Below are positions 29,019 to 36,770 of a stretch of DNA of 64,000 nucleotides, one piece after another. Position 1 is the first letter of the stretch. Each line of letters starts with the position of its first letter. Source of the DNA: Candidatus Gastranaerophilales bacterium (GTDB taxonomy: Bacteria > Cyanobacteriota > Vampirovibrionia > Gastranaerophilales > Gastranaerophilaceae); the NCBI GenBank assembly GCA_017475485.1, contig JAFVFO010000012.1:1-64000 (forward strand), read 5' to 3'. A program made the position numbers and the translations under genes. The notes below the pieces were generated by a model. The model was given only the letters and a program-made list of their open reading frames with translations, searched no databases and was not told the DNA's origin.

Positions 29019-29087
29019 ATTCTAAAATTTACCCTGAGGAGCAATTTATATTTTTTTTAAATAAATCATAATGAAAAAGGGGTGAAT

Positions 29088-29624
29088 ATGACAGAATTTG
29101 AAGGTTCAAAAACTCAGGAAAATTTAGAGAAAGCATTTTGTGCTGAATCAAAGGCCAGAAATAAATACACTTATTTTTCATCAGTTGCCAAAAAAGAAGG
29201 CTATAATCAAATAGCGCAGATTTTTGAAGAAACCGCAAACAACGAAAAAGAACATGCAAAAGTATGGTTTAAGTTATTATCAGGTATTAAAAATACCGAA
29301 AAAAATCTTGAAGACTCCATAAAAAATGAACATTATGAATGGAGTGAAATGTATGTTGAATATGCAAATACCGCACAAAAAGAAGGTTTTTTAGATATTG
29401 CAAAACTTTTTAGAGAAATTTTATCAATAGAAAAAAGCCATGAAGAAAGATATCAAAAACTTTTAGATAATATTAAAGAAAATAAAGTTTTTAAAGATAC
29501 CAAAAAAAATTATTGGCATTGCGCAAACTGCGGATATATTCATTACGGTATGAATGCGCCTGAAATTTGCCCTTTTTGCAAACATCCTCAATCTTATTTT
29601 GAAAGAAAAGCAGACAATTATTAA
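29088..29624 (+). CDS. Rubrerythrin
   Basis: A 178-residue non-heme iron protein. The ferritin-like diiron domain has EKAFCAESKARNKYTYF near residue 17, EETANNEKEHAK, and a second ExxH in SIEKSHEERY. The C-terminal rubredoxin domain binds one iron through CANCGY and CPFC. Rubrerythrins reduce hydrogen peroxide in anaerobes, which fits an anaerobic lifestyle. I start at ATG 29088, after AAGGGG; the GTG two codons earlier lies too close to that site. It shares a TTAA with the convergent glycosyltransferase so that both stop codons overlap. Confidence 0.94.
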   Translation: MTEFEGSKTQENLEKAFCAESKARNKYTYFSSVAKKEGYNQIAQIFEETANNEKEHAKVWFKLLSGIKNTEKNLEDSIKNEHYEWSEMYVEYANTAQKEGFLDIAKLFREILSIEKSHEERYQKLLDNIKENKVFKDTKKNYWHCANCGYIHYGMNAPEICPFCKHPQSYFERKADNY

Positions 29625-30562
29625 ATTTCTATATTAAATATTTTATATTTTTTGAATTTTTCCAAGCCTTTTCTGTATTTGCAAATTTCAAAAATAAAAG
29701 GAATACCCGTTTTTTTAATGCAAGCACCATGACGTTTAACATCAATTACTTCAGGGAAAACCTCATTTTCATTGATATTTTTTAATATCATTTCTTCATA
29801 GGTTCTTGTTTTAATTCCGACATCAGACATAACATTGTTATCTTTAACGGTGTTATTTTCATGCCAGCGATAAGAAAATAATATTTCATCAAGATATTTT
29901 AATTTCCAATATTTTGACACTTGAAGCATAAGCCAGCTGTCTTCCGAAGGGGCTTCTTTTGTGTATTTTCCGATTTTATCAAATACATCTTTTCTTACCA
30001 TCCAGCCGTTAGGCACATAGTTGCCTAAATAAAGTGTTTTGTATGTGCCGAATTCATTTGAATTAAAATTTACTTTTGATGTTTTTTGCAAAAAATCCGC
30101 AAATGTTAAATATTTGGCTTTTTTCTTATCATAAACAATATTTCTTTTTTTATCCCAATAACAAAGCCTGCCTTCGGAGTCAATTATTTCATCATTACAG
30201 GTAATAAGTGCATAAGAAGGATTATTTTCCATAAATGAAACTTCTTTTTCAACAAGTTCGGGTTTTGCCAAATCATCAGAAGCTATTGTAAGAATATATT
30301 TTCCTTCCGACAATTCCGTTAATTTGTTCAATGTTGCGGAAATTCCTTCATTTTCTTTTGATTGAAAATACACTCTTTTAAACCTTTTAATACAGTCAGG
30401 TTTAATTTCAGACATTTTTTGGCTTGTTAAATCGCGTGAACCGTCGTCTAATATAATAAGCTCAATATTTTCATAAGTTTGATTAATAATAGATTTTATG
30501 GTATCTTGAATATATTTTTCATGGTTATATGCAGGAATTACTACAGATACAAGAGGTTTCAC
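29621..30562 (-). CDS. Family 2 glycosyltransferase
   Basis: A 313-residue GT-A fold enzyme. It has the opening block VSVVIPAYNHEKYIQDTIKS, the LILDDGSRDLT segment and ASDDLAKPELVEKE, which supplies the metal-binding Asp residues. No transmembrane helices. It would add a sugar to a lipid-linked or surface glycan. It heads toward DUF1796 and GT11 genes in the same strand, spaced by 3-5 bases, so the three form a glycan operon. Donor sugar unknown. Confidence 0.88.
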   Translation of the reverse strand: MKPLVSVVIPAYNHEKYIQDTIKSIINQTYENIELIILDDGSRDLTSQKMSEIKPDCIKRFKRVYFQSKENEGISATLNKLTELSEGKYILTIASDDLAKPELVEKEVSFMENNPSYALITCNDEIIDSEGRLCYWDKKRNIVYDKKKAKYLTFADFLQKTSKVNFNSNEFGTYKTLYLGNYVPNGWMVRKDVFDKIGKYTKEAPSEDSWLMLQVSKYWKLKYLDEILFSYRWHENNTVKDNNVMSDVGIKTRTYEEMILKNINENEVFPEVIDVKRHGACIKKTGIPFIFEICKYRKGLEKFKKYKIFNIEI

Positions 30563-30567
30563 AATTA

Positions 30568-31290
30568 TTACCTTTCAAATTTGTATTTTTTCTTTTTATT
30601 TGATTTGATTTTATTTGTATAAAATTCGCTATAAATATTATCCCACCCGTTATCGAGGTATTTCCTATCCGTAACCGCGTTGTCGGGTGCAAAATATTCA
30701 ACATTTCTTGTAATAAAATTAGGGTTATCGGGAATAATTAAATCCTGCTTTTCATATACAATTAAAAGTTTAAAATTGTTTCCGCCTAAATTTTTCAATG
30801 CGTTATTTAATTCTTTTATTTTTTCTTCGGGGTCATTTTTTAAATCTTCTTTTTTAATTTTATAGATATAAAGTTTTGATTTATCGTTTTTTAAAATATC
30901 TAAAAATTTTTCTTTTAAATGATTTATTCTGCCTTTTAAATCTTCTAAATCTTTTTTTAAAATTTCATCCGTTTCTAAATGGTTCATATATGTTCCCATG
31001 TTTTCTCTGCCATGGAATTTAATATGGGTATTTTTGCATTCCCATAAAGGGTCAGGGTTAATAAATTCGCCCTGTGCAATTTTATCAAAGTTATTCAGCG
31101 CATAAATTAAATCGTTAATGCTATATGAATATGTCCAGTTAAATAAGCCCGAATCTTCAAATTTAAAATATTTTAAAAATCTGTATGTTACTTCGCAATT
31201 ATAGCCAAGAGAAATTATATAATCGAATTTGTTTTCTTTTTTTCTTTTAAATTTATCAAAAAAGATTTTTAAATGTCTTGAATATTTCAT
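30568..31290 (-). CDS. DUF1796-type putative papain-like cysteine peptidase
   Basis: A 240-residue protein beginning YIISLGYNCEVTYRFLKYF, followed by DSGLFNWTYSY. These match the DUF1796 signature, where a conserved Cys after SLG-x-N is the proposed nucleophile. The domain is annotated elsewhere as a putative peptidase but its reaction is not established. It is often found among glycosyltransferases of surface polysaccharide loci, as here between GT2 and GT11 genes. The lysine-rich C-terminus is unremarkable. Assignment rests on motif memory only. Confidence 0.65.
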   Translation of the reverse strand: MKYSRHLKIFFDKFKRKKENKFDYIISLGYNCEVTYRFLKYFKFEDSGLFNWTYSYSINDLIYALNNFDKIAQGEFINPDPLWECKNTHIKFHGRENMGTYMNHLETDEILKKDLEDLKGRINHLKEKFLDILKNDKSKLYIYKIKKEDLKNDPEEKIKELNNALKNLGGNNFKLLIVYEKQDLIIPDNPNFITRNVEYFAPDNAVTDRKYLDNGWDNIYSEFYTNKIKSNKKKKYKFER

Positions 31291-31293
31291 TTT

Positions 31294-32265
31294 TTATCCT
31301 TTGTTTAATAAGATAAATAATAAAGCTATAAGCAAAATCCCGCAAATTACCATGAAAACAGATAATGATTTTTTATATTTTATAATTTTTTTATTAAGAC
31401 CTTCCGTTATTTTATCTTCATTATCCTCGGGCAGTGGTTTTTCATTTAATACTATTACATTTGAAAAAGATTGAAAAACATAATCTTTCCAATAAGGCAT
31501 TATTAAAAGAGCATTATCATATTCGGATAAAAACCTTGCATAAATTCCTAAAGACCCTTGAGAAGCGATAAATGCTTTGCATTTTGACATTATATATAAA
31601 TCCAGATAGCCTTTTGAGGAATCGTTTTTATCAATAATTTTACATTTATACTTTGTATGAGGAATTATATTTTCTTTAACCCAATTTGGTTCATCAGAAA
31701 AAAAGTAAAATGTATAATCGTCATTTTTAGCAACTATATCCATAGCTTCTAAAAACCATTCAACAGAAGGCGCTGCACCATAAAAAGCATTATAGTTTGC
31801 CAAATCGCCCCTTCTTACATGGACTGCGCAGGAATTTGTATTTGAAACCTCGGATACAATATCTTGAATGAAATCTTTATCAACAGGGTCAAAATTAGCC
31901 CTAAAATAATCTTTATATTTAAAAAACTTTGTAATTCTTTCTTTCGGATATCCGCTTATATATACCCTATCGGGCAAATTGTGCAGATATTCATAAGGTG
32001 AAAAACTACAGGTATTGCGTTTTAATTTTTTAATTTCTTCATTTGTTGCAATTTTTAATTCCATAGAAGGAAATGCTTTTTCCATGGAATAATCGCGTGC
32101 AAACCTTCCGTCACAATCTTTACCGTTTTCAATAAACCAAGTTATGTCATACTTTACTTCATAACCTAAATCTTCAAGATATTTTCCTAAGACACCAAAA
32201 ATGATTTGAGAGCAAATACCCCCGTCCGTTCTTACTATGGCTTTTTTGTTTTTTGTATTTTTCAT
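31294..32265 (-). CDS. GT11 family alpha-1,2-fucosyltransferase-like protein
   Basis: A 323-residue protein. The GT11/O-fucosyltransferase motif VHVRRGDL sits near residue 157, followed by YTFYFFSDEPNWVKEN and FIASQGSLGIYARFLS, which match later GT11 motifs. The final 40 residues form a hydrophobic helix (SVFMVICGILLIALLFILL), so it is probably tail-anchored to the membrane; that tail is unusual for GT11. It belongs to the minus-strand glycan operon. Fucose as donor is inferred from the family. Confidence 0.8.
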   Translation of the reverse strand: MKNTKNKKAIVRTDGGICSQIIFGVLGKYLEDLGYEVKYDITWFIENGKDCDGRFARDYSMEKAFPSMELKIATNEEIKKLKRNTCSFSPYEYLHNLPDRVYISGYPKERITKFFKYKDYFRANFDPVDKDFIQDIVSEVSNTNSCAVHVRRGDLANYNAFYGAAPSVEWFLEAMDIVAKNDDYTFYFFSDEPNWVKENIIPHTKYKCKIIDKNDSSKGYLDLYIMSKCKAFIASQGSLGIYARFLSEYDNALLIMPYWKDYVFQSFSNVIVLNEKPLPEDNEDKITEGLNKKIIKYKKSLSVFMVICGILLIALLFILLNKG

Positions 32266-32303
32266 TATATAAGCTAAACTTCCGCCCTTTTATGATACAA
32301 TAA

Positions 32304-33239
32304 TCAAATTTTTTCGGCAACCATAGAGGTCTTATCGCATTTGCAAAGATTATTGCAGTTTTTATTATAACAAATCGGTTCAAAATGTATTGAAATAGAG
32401 CTGTTTTTATATATTAAACCGATTTGTTTTTCAATTTCATCACAAATTTTATGACATTCACACAAAGAAGTATTTTTCGGAAACATTAAAATTAAATCCA
32501 TATCTTTTATAGGGCCTGATTGCCTTGCTCTGATACTGTTTTCTTTTAATACAACAAGGTCGGATGTAGATGAAATTATATTTTTAATTCTTTTGATTTC
32601 TTCATCGGGAAGTGAAAAATCAAGAAGATGTAAAAGAGATTTTTGAACTATTTTATAACCGGTATTATAGATAAATATGGAAATTAAAATTGCAATAACC
32701 GAATCTAAAATTATATAGCCCGTTATTTTAATTAAAATTAAACCCGCCAATACACCCAAAGAAGAATATACATCTGTTCTTAAATGTTCGCCGTCTGCGT
32801 ATAAAGAAACGGAATTTGATTCTTTTGCAACTTTAAATAAATATGAACTTACCAAAAAATTTAAAATAACGGCAGCAACCATAACAGCTATACCGATTGA
32901 GCTTTGAGGTTCCGTTAAATTACCTGTCATTATTTTTTTAACAGAAGTAAAAGTTATAATAAAAGAAGCAAAAATTATTAAAAAACCTTCTATAAATCCT
33001 GCCATATCTTCATATCTGCCATGTCCGAAAGGGTGGTCAAAATCAGCAGGTTTTGAGGATTTTTTAACGGAATAATATGTTAAAATTGAAGCAAAAAAAT
33101 CACTCAAAGAATGCAGTGCCTCTGATATTATGCTTATACTACCCGAGATTATACCTGCAGTAATTTTCAAAGTTGTTATTAAAATATTTGAAATTATTGA
33201 AAATCCTGCTGCTAATTTTTTCTTTTGATTAATTTGCAT
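32304..33239 (-). CDS. Cation diffusion facilitator family metal transporter
   Basis: A 311-residue CDF protein with about six transmembrane helices. HPFGHGRYED links helices near residue 70, and the metal-binding SDFFAS and DGEHLRTDVYSS segments are intact. The cytoplasmic C-terminal metallochaperone-like domain follows. The end is cysteine-rich (CYNKNCNNLCKC), which may bind extra metal and is not universal. It exports divalent cations such as Zn, Fe or Mn against protons. AAGGAAA precedes ATG 33239. Substrate not resolvable. Confidence 0.92.
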   Translation of the reverse strand: MQINQKKKLAAGFSIISNILITTLKITAGIISGSISIISEALHSLSDFFASILTYYSVKKSSKPADFDHPFGHGRYEDMAGFIEGFLIIFASFIITFTSVKKIMTGNLTEPQSSIGIAVMVAAVILNFLVSSYLFKVAKESNSVSLYADGEHLRTDVYSSLGVLAGLILIKITGYIILDSVIAILISIFIYNTGYKIVQKSLLHLLDFSLPDEEIKRIKNIISSTSDLVVLKENSIRARQSGPIKDMDLILMFPKNTSLCECHKICDEIEKQIGLIYKNSSISIHFEPICYNKNCNNLCKCDKTSMVAEKI

Positions 33240-33266
33240 ATTTTTCCTTAACTAAATTATAAGGTT

Positions 33267-34256
33267 TTAAAAACATCCGTACAATTTTGTTTTGCAATAT
33301 TTACATAAACCGTTTTCTAAATTGTTTTCAATTATATTATAACCGTTTCTTATAATTAATTCTTTTTTGCAATTACTGCAATAGGTGCTTGAAGTGGTAA
33401 TTGTTGCAAGATTGCCCGTATATACATATTTTAAACCTTTTGATTTTGCAAGGTTATATGCCTTTTGTAATGTTTCAAATTTTGTTTGCAATCTATTTAT
33501 ATATTTATACCTTGGGAAAAATGCGCTGAAATGTATCGGAATATCATATCCTATATTTTCTGTAATCCAATCGCATTCCATATCAAGATATTGGTCGTTT
33601 TCACCTTCAATTATAAGAGTTGTTAATTCTAAGTGGCAATTTGTTTCTAAGGCAACATATTTTATGGTATCTAATACGGGTTTTAAATGTGCTAAACAAT
33701 TTTTATTATAAAAAACTTCGCTAAAACCTTTAAGGTCAATATTAACCGCGTCCATATACGAAAAAAATTCTTTTCTTGCTTCTTCATTAATATAACCTGA
33801 TGTGACAGCTATGGTTTTAATGTTTTCTTTTCTTGCAAGTTTTGCTGTATCAATCGCATATTCAAAAAATACTATAGGGTCATTATATGTAAAAGCAATG
33901 GCTTCACAGTTATATTTTTTGGCTGTTTTAACTATTTCTTCACAAGATACTTTTTGACATTGTTCAATAGGGGTTTGAACTTTTGTTATATGACTGTTTT
34001 GGCAGAATAAGCACCCCATATTGCACCCTAATGTGCCAAAAGACAGTACTTTTGAATTCGGATAAAAATGATAAAGAGGCTTTTTTTCAACAGGGTCAAT
34101 TGCTAAACCCGTATTGTAGCCGTAACTGTCTAATACAATTTGCCCGTTATGGTTTCTTCTTACATAGCAAAACCCGCGCTGATTATTTTTTAATCTGCAT
34201 TTTCTGGGGCAGATTTCACATTGAATTTTATTGTTTACAATGCTTTGATATTTCAT
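33267..34256 (-). CDS. amrS: AmmeMemoRadiSam system radical SAM enzyme
   Basis: A 329-residue protein of the PflA-like radical SAM branch. An N-terminal CEICPRKCRL cysteine block and RGFC resemble the family. The SAM-cluster motif CLFCQNS (CxxxCxxC, with Cys at GCNMGC) appears near residue 80. The C-terminal four-cysteine knuckle is STYCSNCKKE plus CKYC. In many genomes this family occurs with AMMECR1 and Memo genes; its substrate is not established. Here it is divergent from an A/B fusion with only 21 bp between the two ATGs. A TATAAT lies 7 bases before its ATG and no ribosome-binding site exists, so a leaderless mRNA is predicted. Confidence 0.9.
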   Translation of the reverse strand: MKYQSIVNNKIQCEICPRKCRLKNNQRGFCYVRRNHNGQIVLDSYGYNTGLAIDPVEKKPLYHFYPNSKVLSFGTLGCNMGCLFCQNSHITKVQTPIEQCQKVSCEEIVKTAKKYNCEAIAFTYNDPIVFFEYAIDTAKLARKENIKTIAVTSGYINEEARKEFFSYMDAVNIDLKGFSEVFYNKNCLAHLKPVLDTIKYVALETNCHLELTTLIIEGENDQYLDMECDWITENIGYDIPIHFSAFFPRYKYINRLQTKFETLQKAYNLAKSKGLKYVYTGNLATITTSSTYCSNCKKELIIRNGYNIIENNLENGLCKYCKTKLYGCF

Positions 34257-34263
34257 AAAATGT

Positions 34264-34271
34264 ATTATAAT
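34264..34271. promoter_or_regulatory. Palindromic bidirectional -10 element between AmmeMemoRadiSam genes
   Basis: The 8-mer ATTATAAT is its own reverse complement and yields TATAAT on both strands. On the plus strand the hexamer (34266-34271) is 6 bases before ATG 34278. On the minus strand (34269-34264) it is 7 bases before ATG 34256. No ribosome-binding site fits either side. A TTGATA at 34245-34250 could be a plus-strand -35 with a short 15-bp spacer. The two promoters physically overlap, so polymerase can occupy only one direction at a time. Confidence 0.6.
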
Positions 34272-34277
34272 ATTTCT

Positions 34278-35612
34278 ATGATTAAAGTAAAAGAACCTTC
34301 GGTTGCAAATATTTTTTATTCCGGAAATAAGGAAGAATTAGAAAACCAGCTGAAAAGTTTTTCTGATAATGCAAATAATTACGAATATCAAACCCGCGCA
34401 GTTATTGTACCGCATGCGGGGCTTGTTTATTCGGGGCAGGTTGCATTTAACGGAATTAACCAGCTTGATAAAAACATTAAAAATATTTTTATTTTTGCAC
34501 CTGCGCACAGAGCACGTTTCAGCGGTCTTGCTTTAACAACTTATGATGAATGGAAAACTCCTTTAGGAAATATTAAAATTAATCAAGAGGAAAATCTTAA
34601 AATCAGAGAGCTTTTTAAAGCAAAATTTTTAGATGACGCATATAAAGATGAACATTCCGTTGAAATTCAAATACCTATTATTCAAACCTTATTTCAAGAT
34701 GTTCAAATTATTCCTGTTTTAATCGGGGATGAAGTTCCCTTGAAGGTTGTTGAAATTCTTAAAAAATATTACTGCATTAAAAGCTGCGGTTTTATTATTT
34801 CATCAGATTTGAGCCATTTTCTAACAGATGAAAATGCCAGAAAAATAGATTTAAAAACCGCACAAATGATTGAAACGGGCAATATTAAAGGTTTTAGCTA
34901 TGAACAGGCATGCGGAGCCGTCGGTATATACGGACTTGTTAATTTTGCAAATATTATGGGCTATTCGCTTATAAGGCTTGACATGATGAATTCTTCAAAT
35001 ACTACGGGAGATACAAATCGTGTTGTGGGATACGGCTCTTGGATACTTTATGAAGGAAATAAAAATAAATTTATAAAAAGATTTTATTCACCTTATTTAT
35101 TGGATTTAGTTAAAAATGTAATTTTATCAAAACTTGATAATTTCAAAATGATGACCAATCATACGAATGTTTTTAATGAATTGGGTGCTTGTTTTGTAAC
35201 ATTAAAAAAACAGGGAACTTTAAGAGGTTGTATAGGTTCTATCATTGCTCATCAGCCTTTAATAAGCGATATTGTTCAACATGCGCTTGATTCTGCATTT
35301 AACGACCCGAGATTTCATCCTTTAGAAAAATCGGAAATTGATGATTTAGAAATAGATATTTCACTTTTATCAGAACCAAAACAAATTCATTTTAAAAGTG
35401 AAGAAGAATTGTTAAATAAAATTATTCCGAATAAAGACGGTGTAATAATTAAAGATAAAGGCCATCAAGCCGTTTATCTGCCAAGTGTATGGCAGGATTT
35501 GCCCAATAAAAAAGTTTTCTTAAATTCGCTTAAAATGAAAGCGGGTTTGAGCGCAAACCATTTTTCAGACACTTTTGAAGCATACAAGTTTGAAGCGGAA
35601 TACATTTCCTAA
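34278..35612 (+). CDS. Memo-AMMECR1 fusion protein (AmmeMemoRadiSam proteins B and A)
   Basis: A 444-residue fusion. The N-terminal ~260 residues are a Memo domain with IVPHAGLVYSG, APAHRARFSG, HSVEIQIPIIQTLF and SSDLSHFL, whose His/Cys residues form a metal-site-like pocket related to dioxygenases. The C-terminal ~170 residues are an AMMECR1 domain with CFVTLKKQGTLRGCIGSI. The human homologues are linked to redox and disease, but the bacterial role is unknown. I start at ATG 34278, with TATAAT six bases upstream; a more distal in-frame start (34221) would lie inside the divergent gene. The radical SAM partner is encoded divergently. Confidence 0.92.
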   Translation: MIKVKEPSVANIFYSGNKEELENQLKSFSDNANNYEYQTRAVIVPHAGLVYSGQVAFNGINQLDKNIKNIFIFAPAHRARFSGLALTTYDEWKTPLGNIKINQEENLKIRELFKAKFLDDAYKDEHSVEIQIPIIQTLFQDVQIIPVLIGDEVPLKVVEILKKYYCIKSCGFIISSDLSHFLTDENARKIDLKTAQMIETGNIKGFSYEQACGAVGIYGLVNFANIMGYSLIRLDMMNSSNTTGDTNRVVGYGSWILYEGNKNKFIKRFYSPYLLDLVKNVILSKLDNFKMMTNHTNVFNELGACFVTLKKQGTLRGCIGSIIAHQPLISDIVQHALDSAFNDPRFHPLEKSEIDDLEIDISLLSEPKQIHFKSEEELLNKIIPNKDGVIIKDKGHQAVYLPSVWQDLPNKKVFLNSLKMKAGLSANHFSDTFEAYKFEAEYIS

Positions 35613-35703
35613 CCTTTAAGTTTTGTAAAATACACAGATAAAAGGAAAAAATATTCATTTTCATCCATTATATATATGCTGATTAATTGAAAGGGAGAGA
35701 AAT

Positions 35704-36675
35704 ATGAGAATTAATGCAGTAAATAATTTTGTTTCCTATAGAGGAATTAATAACAGAAAAAATATAAATCAACAACAAAACGCTGTTTCATTTGAGGGCA
35801 ATAACCGCTCTAATACAGCAAAAGTAGCAGGGGCTTTAATTATTCCGGCACTTTTATCAGGTTATGCAATGCCTCAGGTGCATGCTTATGTGCCTGCGCA
35901 ATCAAGTATTACAGAAGCATATACACCCCAAATGCCCATAAAAGAACAAATTTTAATTGAAGAAGGCGCAAGCCACATGGAAATGGATAAAGATATCTAC
36001 GGAAATACTGTTTTAACTTATGAAAGCGTTGATAATAACGGTCTTTGGGCGCAAAATTATACAATAACAGAACCCTGGGGAACAGTTCATAAATATGTAA
36101 CTGTTGAAGACGGTGAAGAAATTAATGACGGTATCGGCTATGTAAAAGACGCTAATAAGGCTGACAGCTTTATTTTTGAAGGTTGGAGATATAATTATGA
36201 TGAAAACGGTTTAATTACATCTAAAACAAACTTATTCCAAGGCCATGATAACGATATTGAAAAAGTTACATTTGAATATTTAGAAAACGGCGAAATCATA
36301 CAGCATACAAAAGAAGCTCCGAAACCGTTAATGAATGCAGGTGCTTGTCATCAGGAAATGGAACAGGATGAATACGGCAATACTTTGGTTTTATTTGAAA
36401 GTGTTACAAATGACAGTAATCCTTGGGCAAAATTCCTTACAATCACCGATAAAGAAGGCAAAACACACAAATATGCAACAGTTGAACAAGGTAAAAAAAT
36501 ATATAACGGTATCGGCTATGTAAAAGACGCAAAAGAAGCCGGCAGTTTTATTTTAGAAGGTTGGCAGTTTAATTATAATGAAAAAGGTTTAATTACATCT
36601 AAACATAATGAAAATCAAACTTTCTATTATGAATATCCTGAAAATGGTACGGTTTTGGTTTCAACAGTAAAATAA
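35704..36675 (+). CDS. Tagged protein with two ~100-residue repeats
   Basis: A 323-residue protein I cannot name. The N-terminus (residues ~1-32) is a short polar stretch containing VSYRG and VSFEGNN, an F-x-G tag seen on many proteins of gut Melainabacteria. A hydrophobic segment (VAGALIIPALLSGYAM) follows. Two homologous units span ~95-190 and ~210-305, each starting GA(S/C)H-x-EM and containing HKY(V/A)TVE, GIGYVKDA and EGW-x-(Y/F)NY. No catalytic motif is seen. AAAGGGAG precedes the start and a strong terminator follows, so it is monocistronic. Function unknown; probably an envelope or secreted protein. Confidence 0.75.
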   Translation: MRINAVNNFVSYRGINNRKNINQQQNAVSFEGNNRSNTAKVAGALIIPALLSGYAMPQVHAYVPAQSSITEAYTPQMPIKEQILIEEGASHMEMDKDIYGNTVLTYESVDNNGLWAQNYTITEPWGTVHKYVTVEDGEEINDGIGYVKDANKADSFIFEGWRYNYDENGLITSKTNLFQGHDNDIEKVTFEYLENGEIIQHTKEAPKPLMNAGACHQEMEQDEYGNTLVLFESVTNDSNPWAKFLTITDKEGKTHKYATVEQGKKIYNGIGYVKDAKEAGSFILEGWQFNYNEKGLITSKHNENQTFYYEYPENGTVLVSTVK

Positions 36676-36689
36676 TTTGTATAAAAATA

Positions 36690-36724
36690 AAAAATAGCAG
36701 TCGGATTTTCTGACTGCTATTTTT
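36690..36724 (+). terminator. Intrinsic terminator after the duplicated-domain protein
   Basis: A perfect stem of AAAATAGCAGTC and GACTGCTATTTT with a 9-base loop, followed by a T-run, starts 15 bases after the stop codon at 36675. Confidence 0.88.
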
Positions 36725-36770
36725 GCATTTTATTTAGTGATATTATATAGATGATTGGAATGCAAAAATC

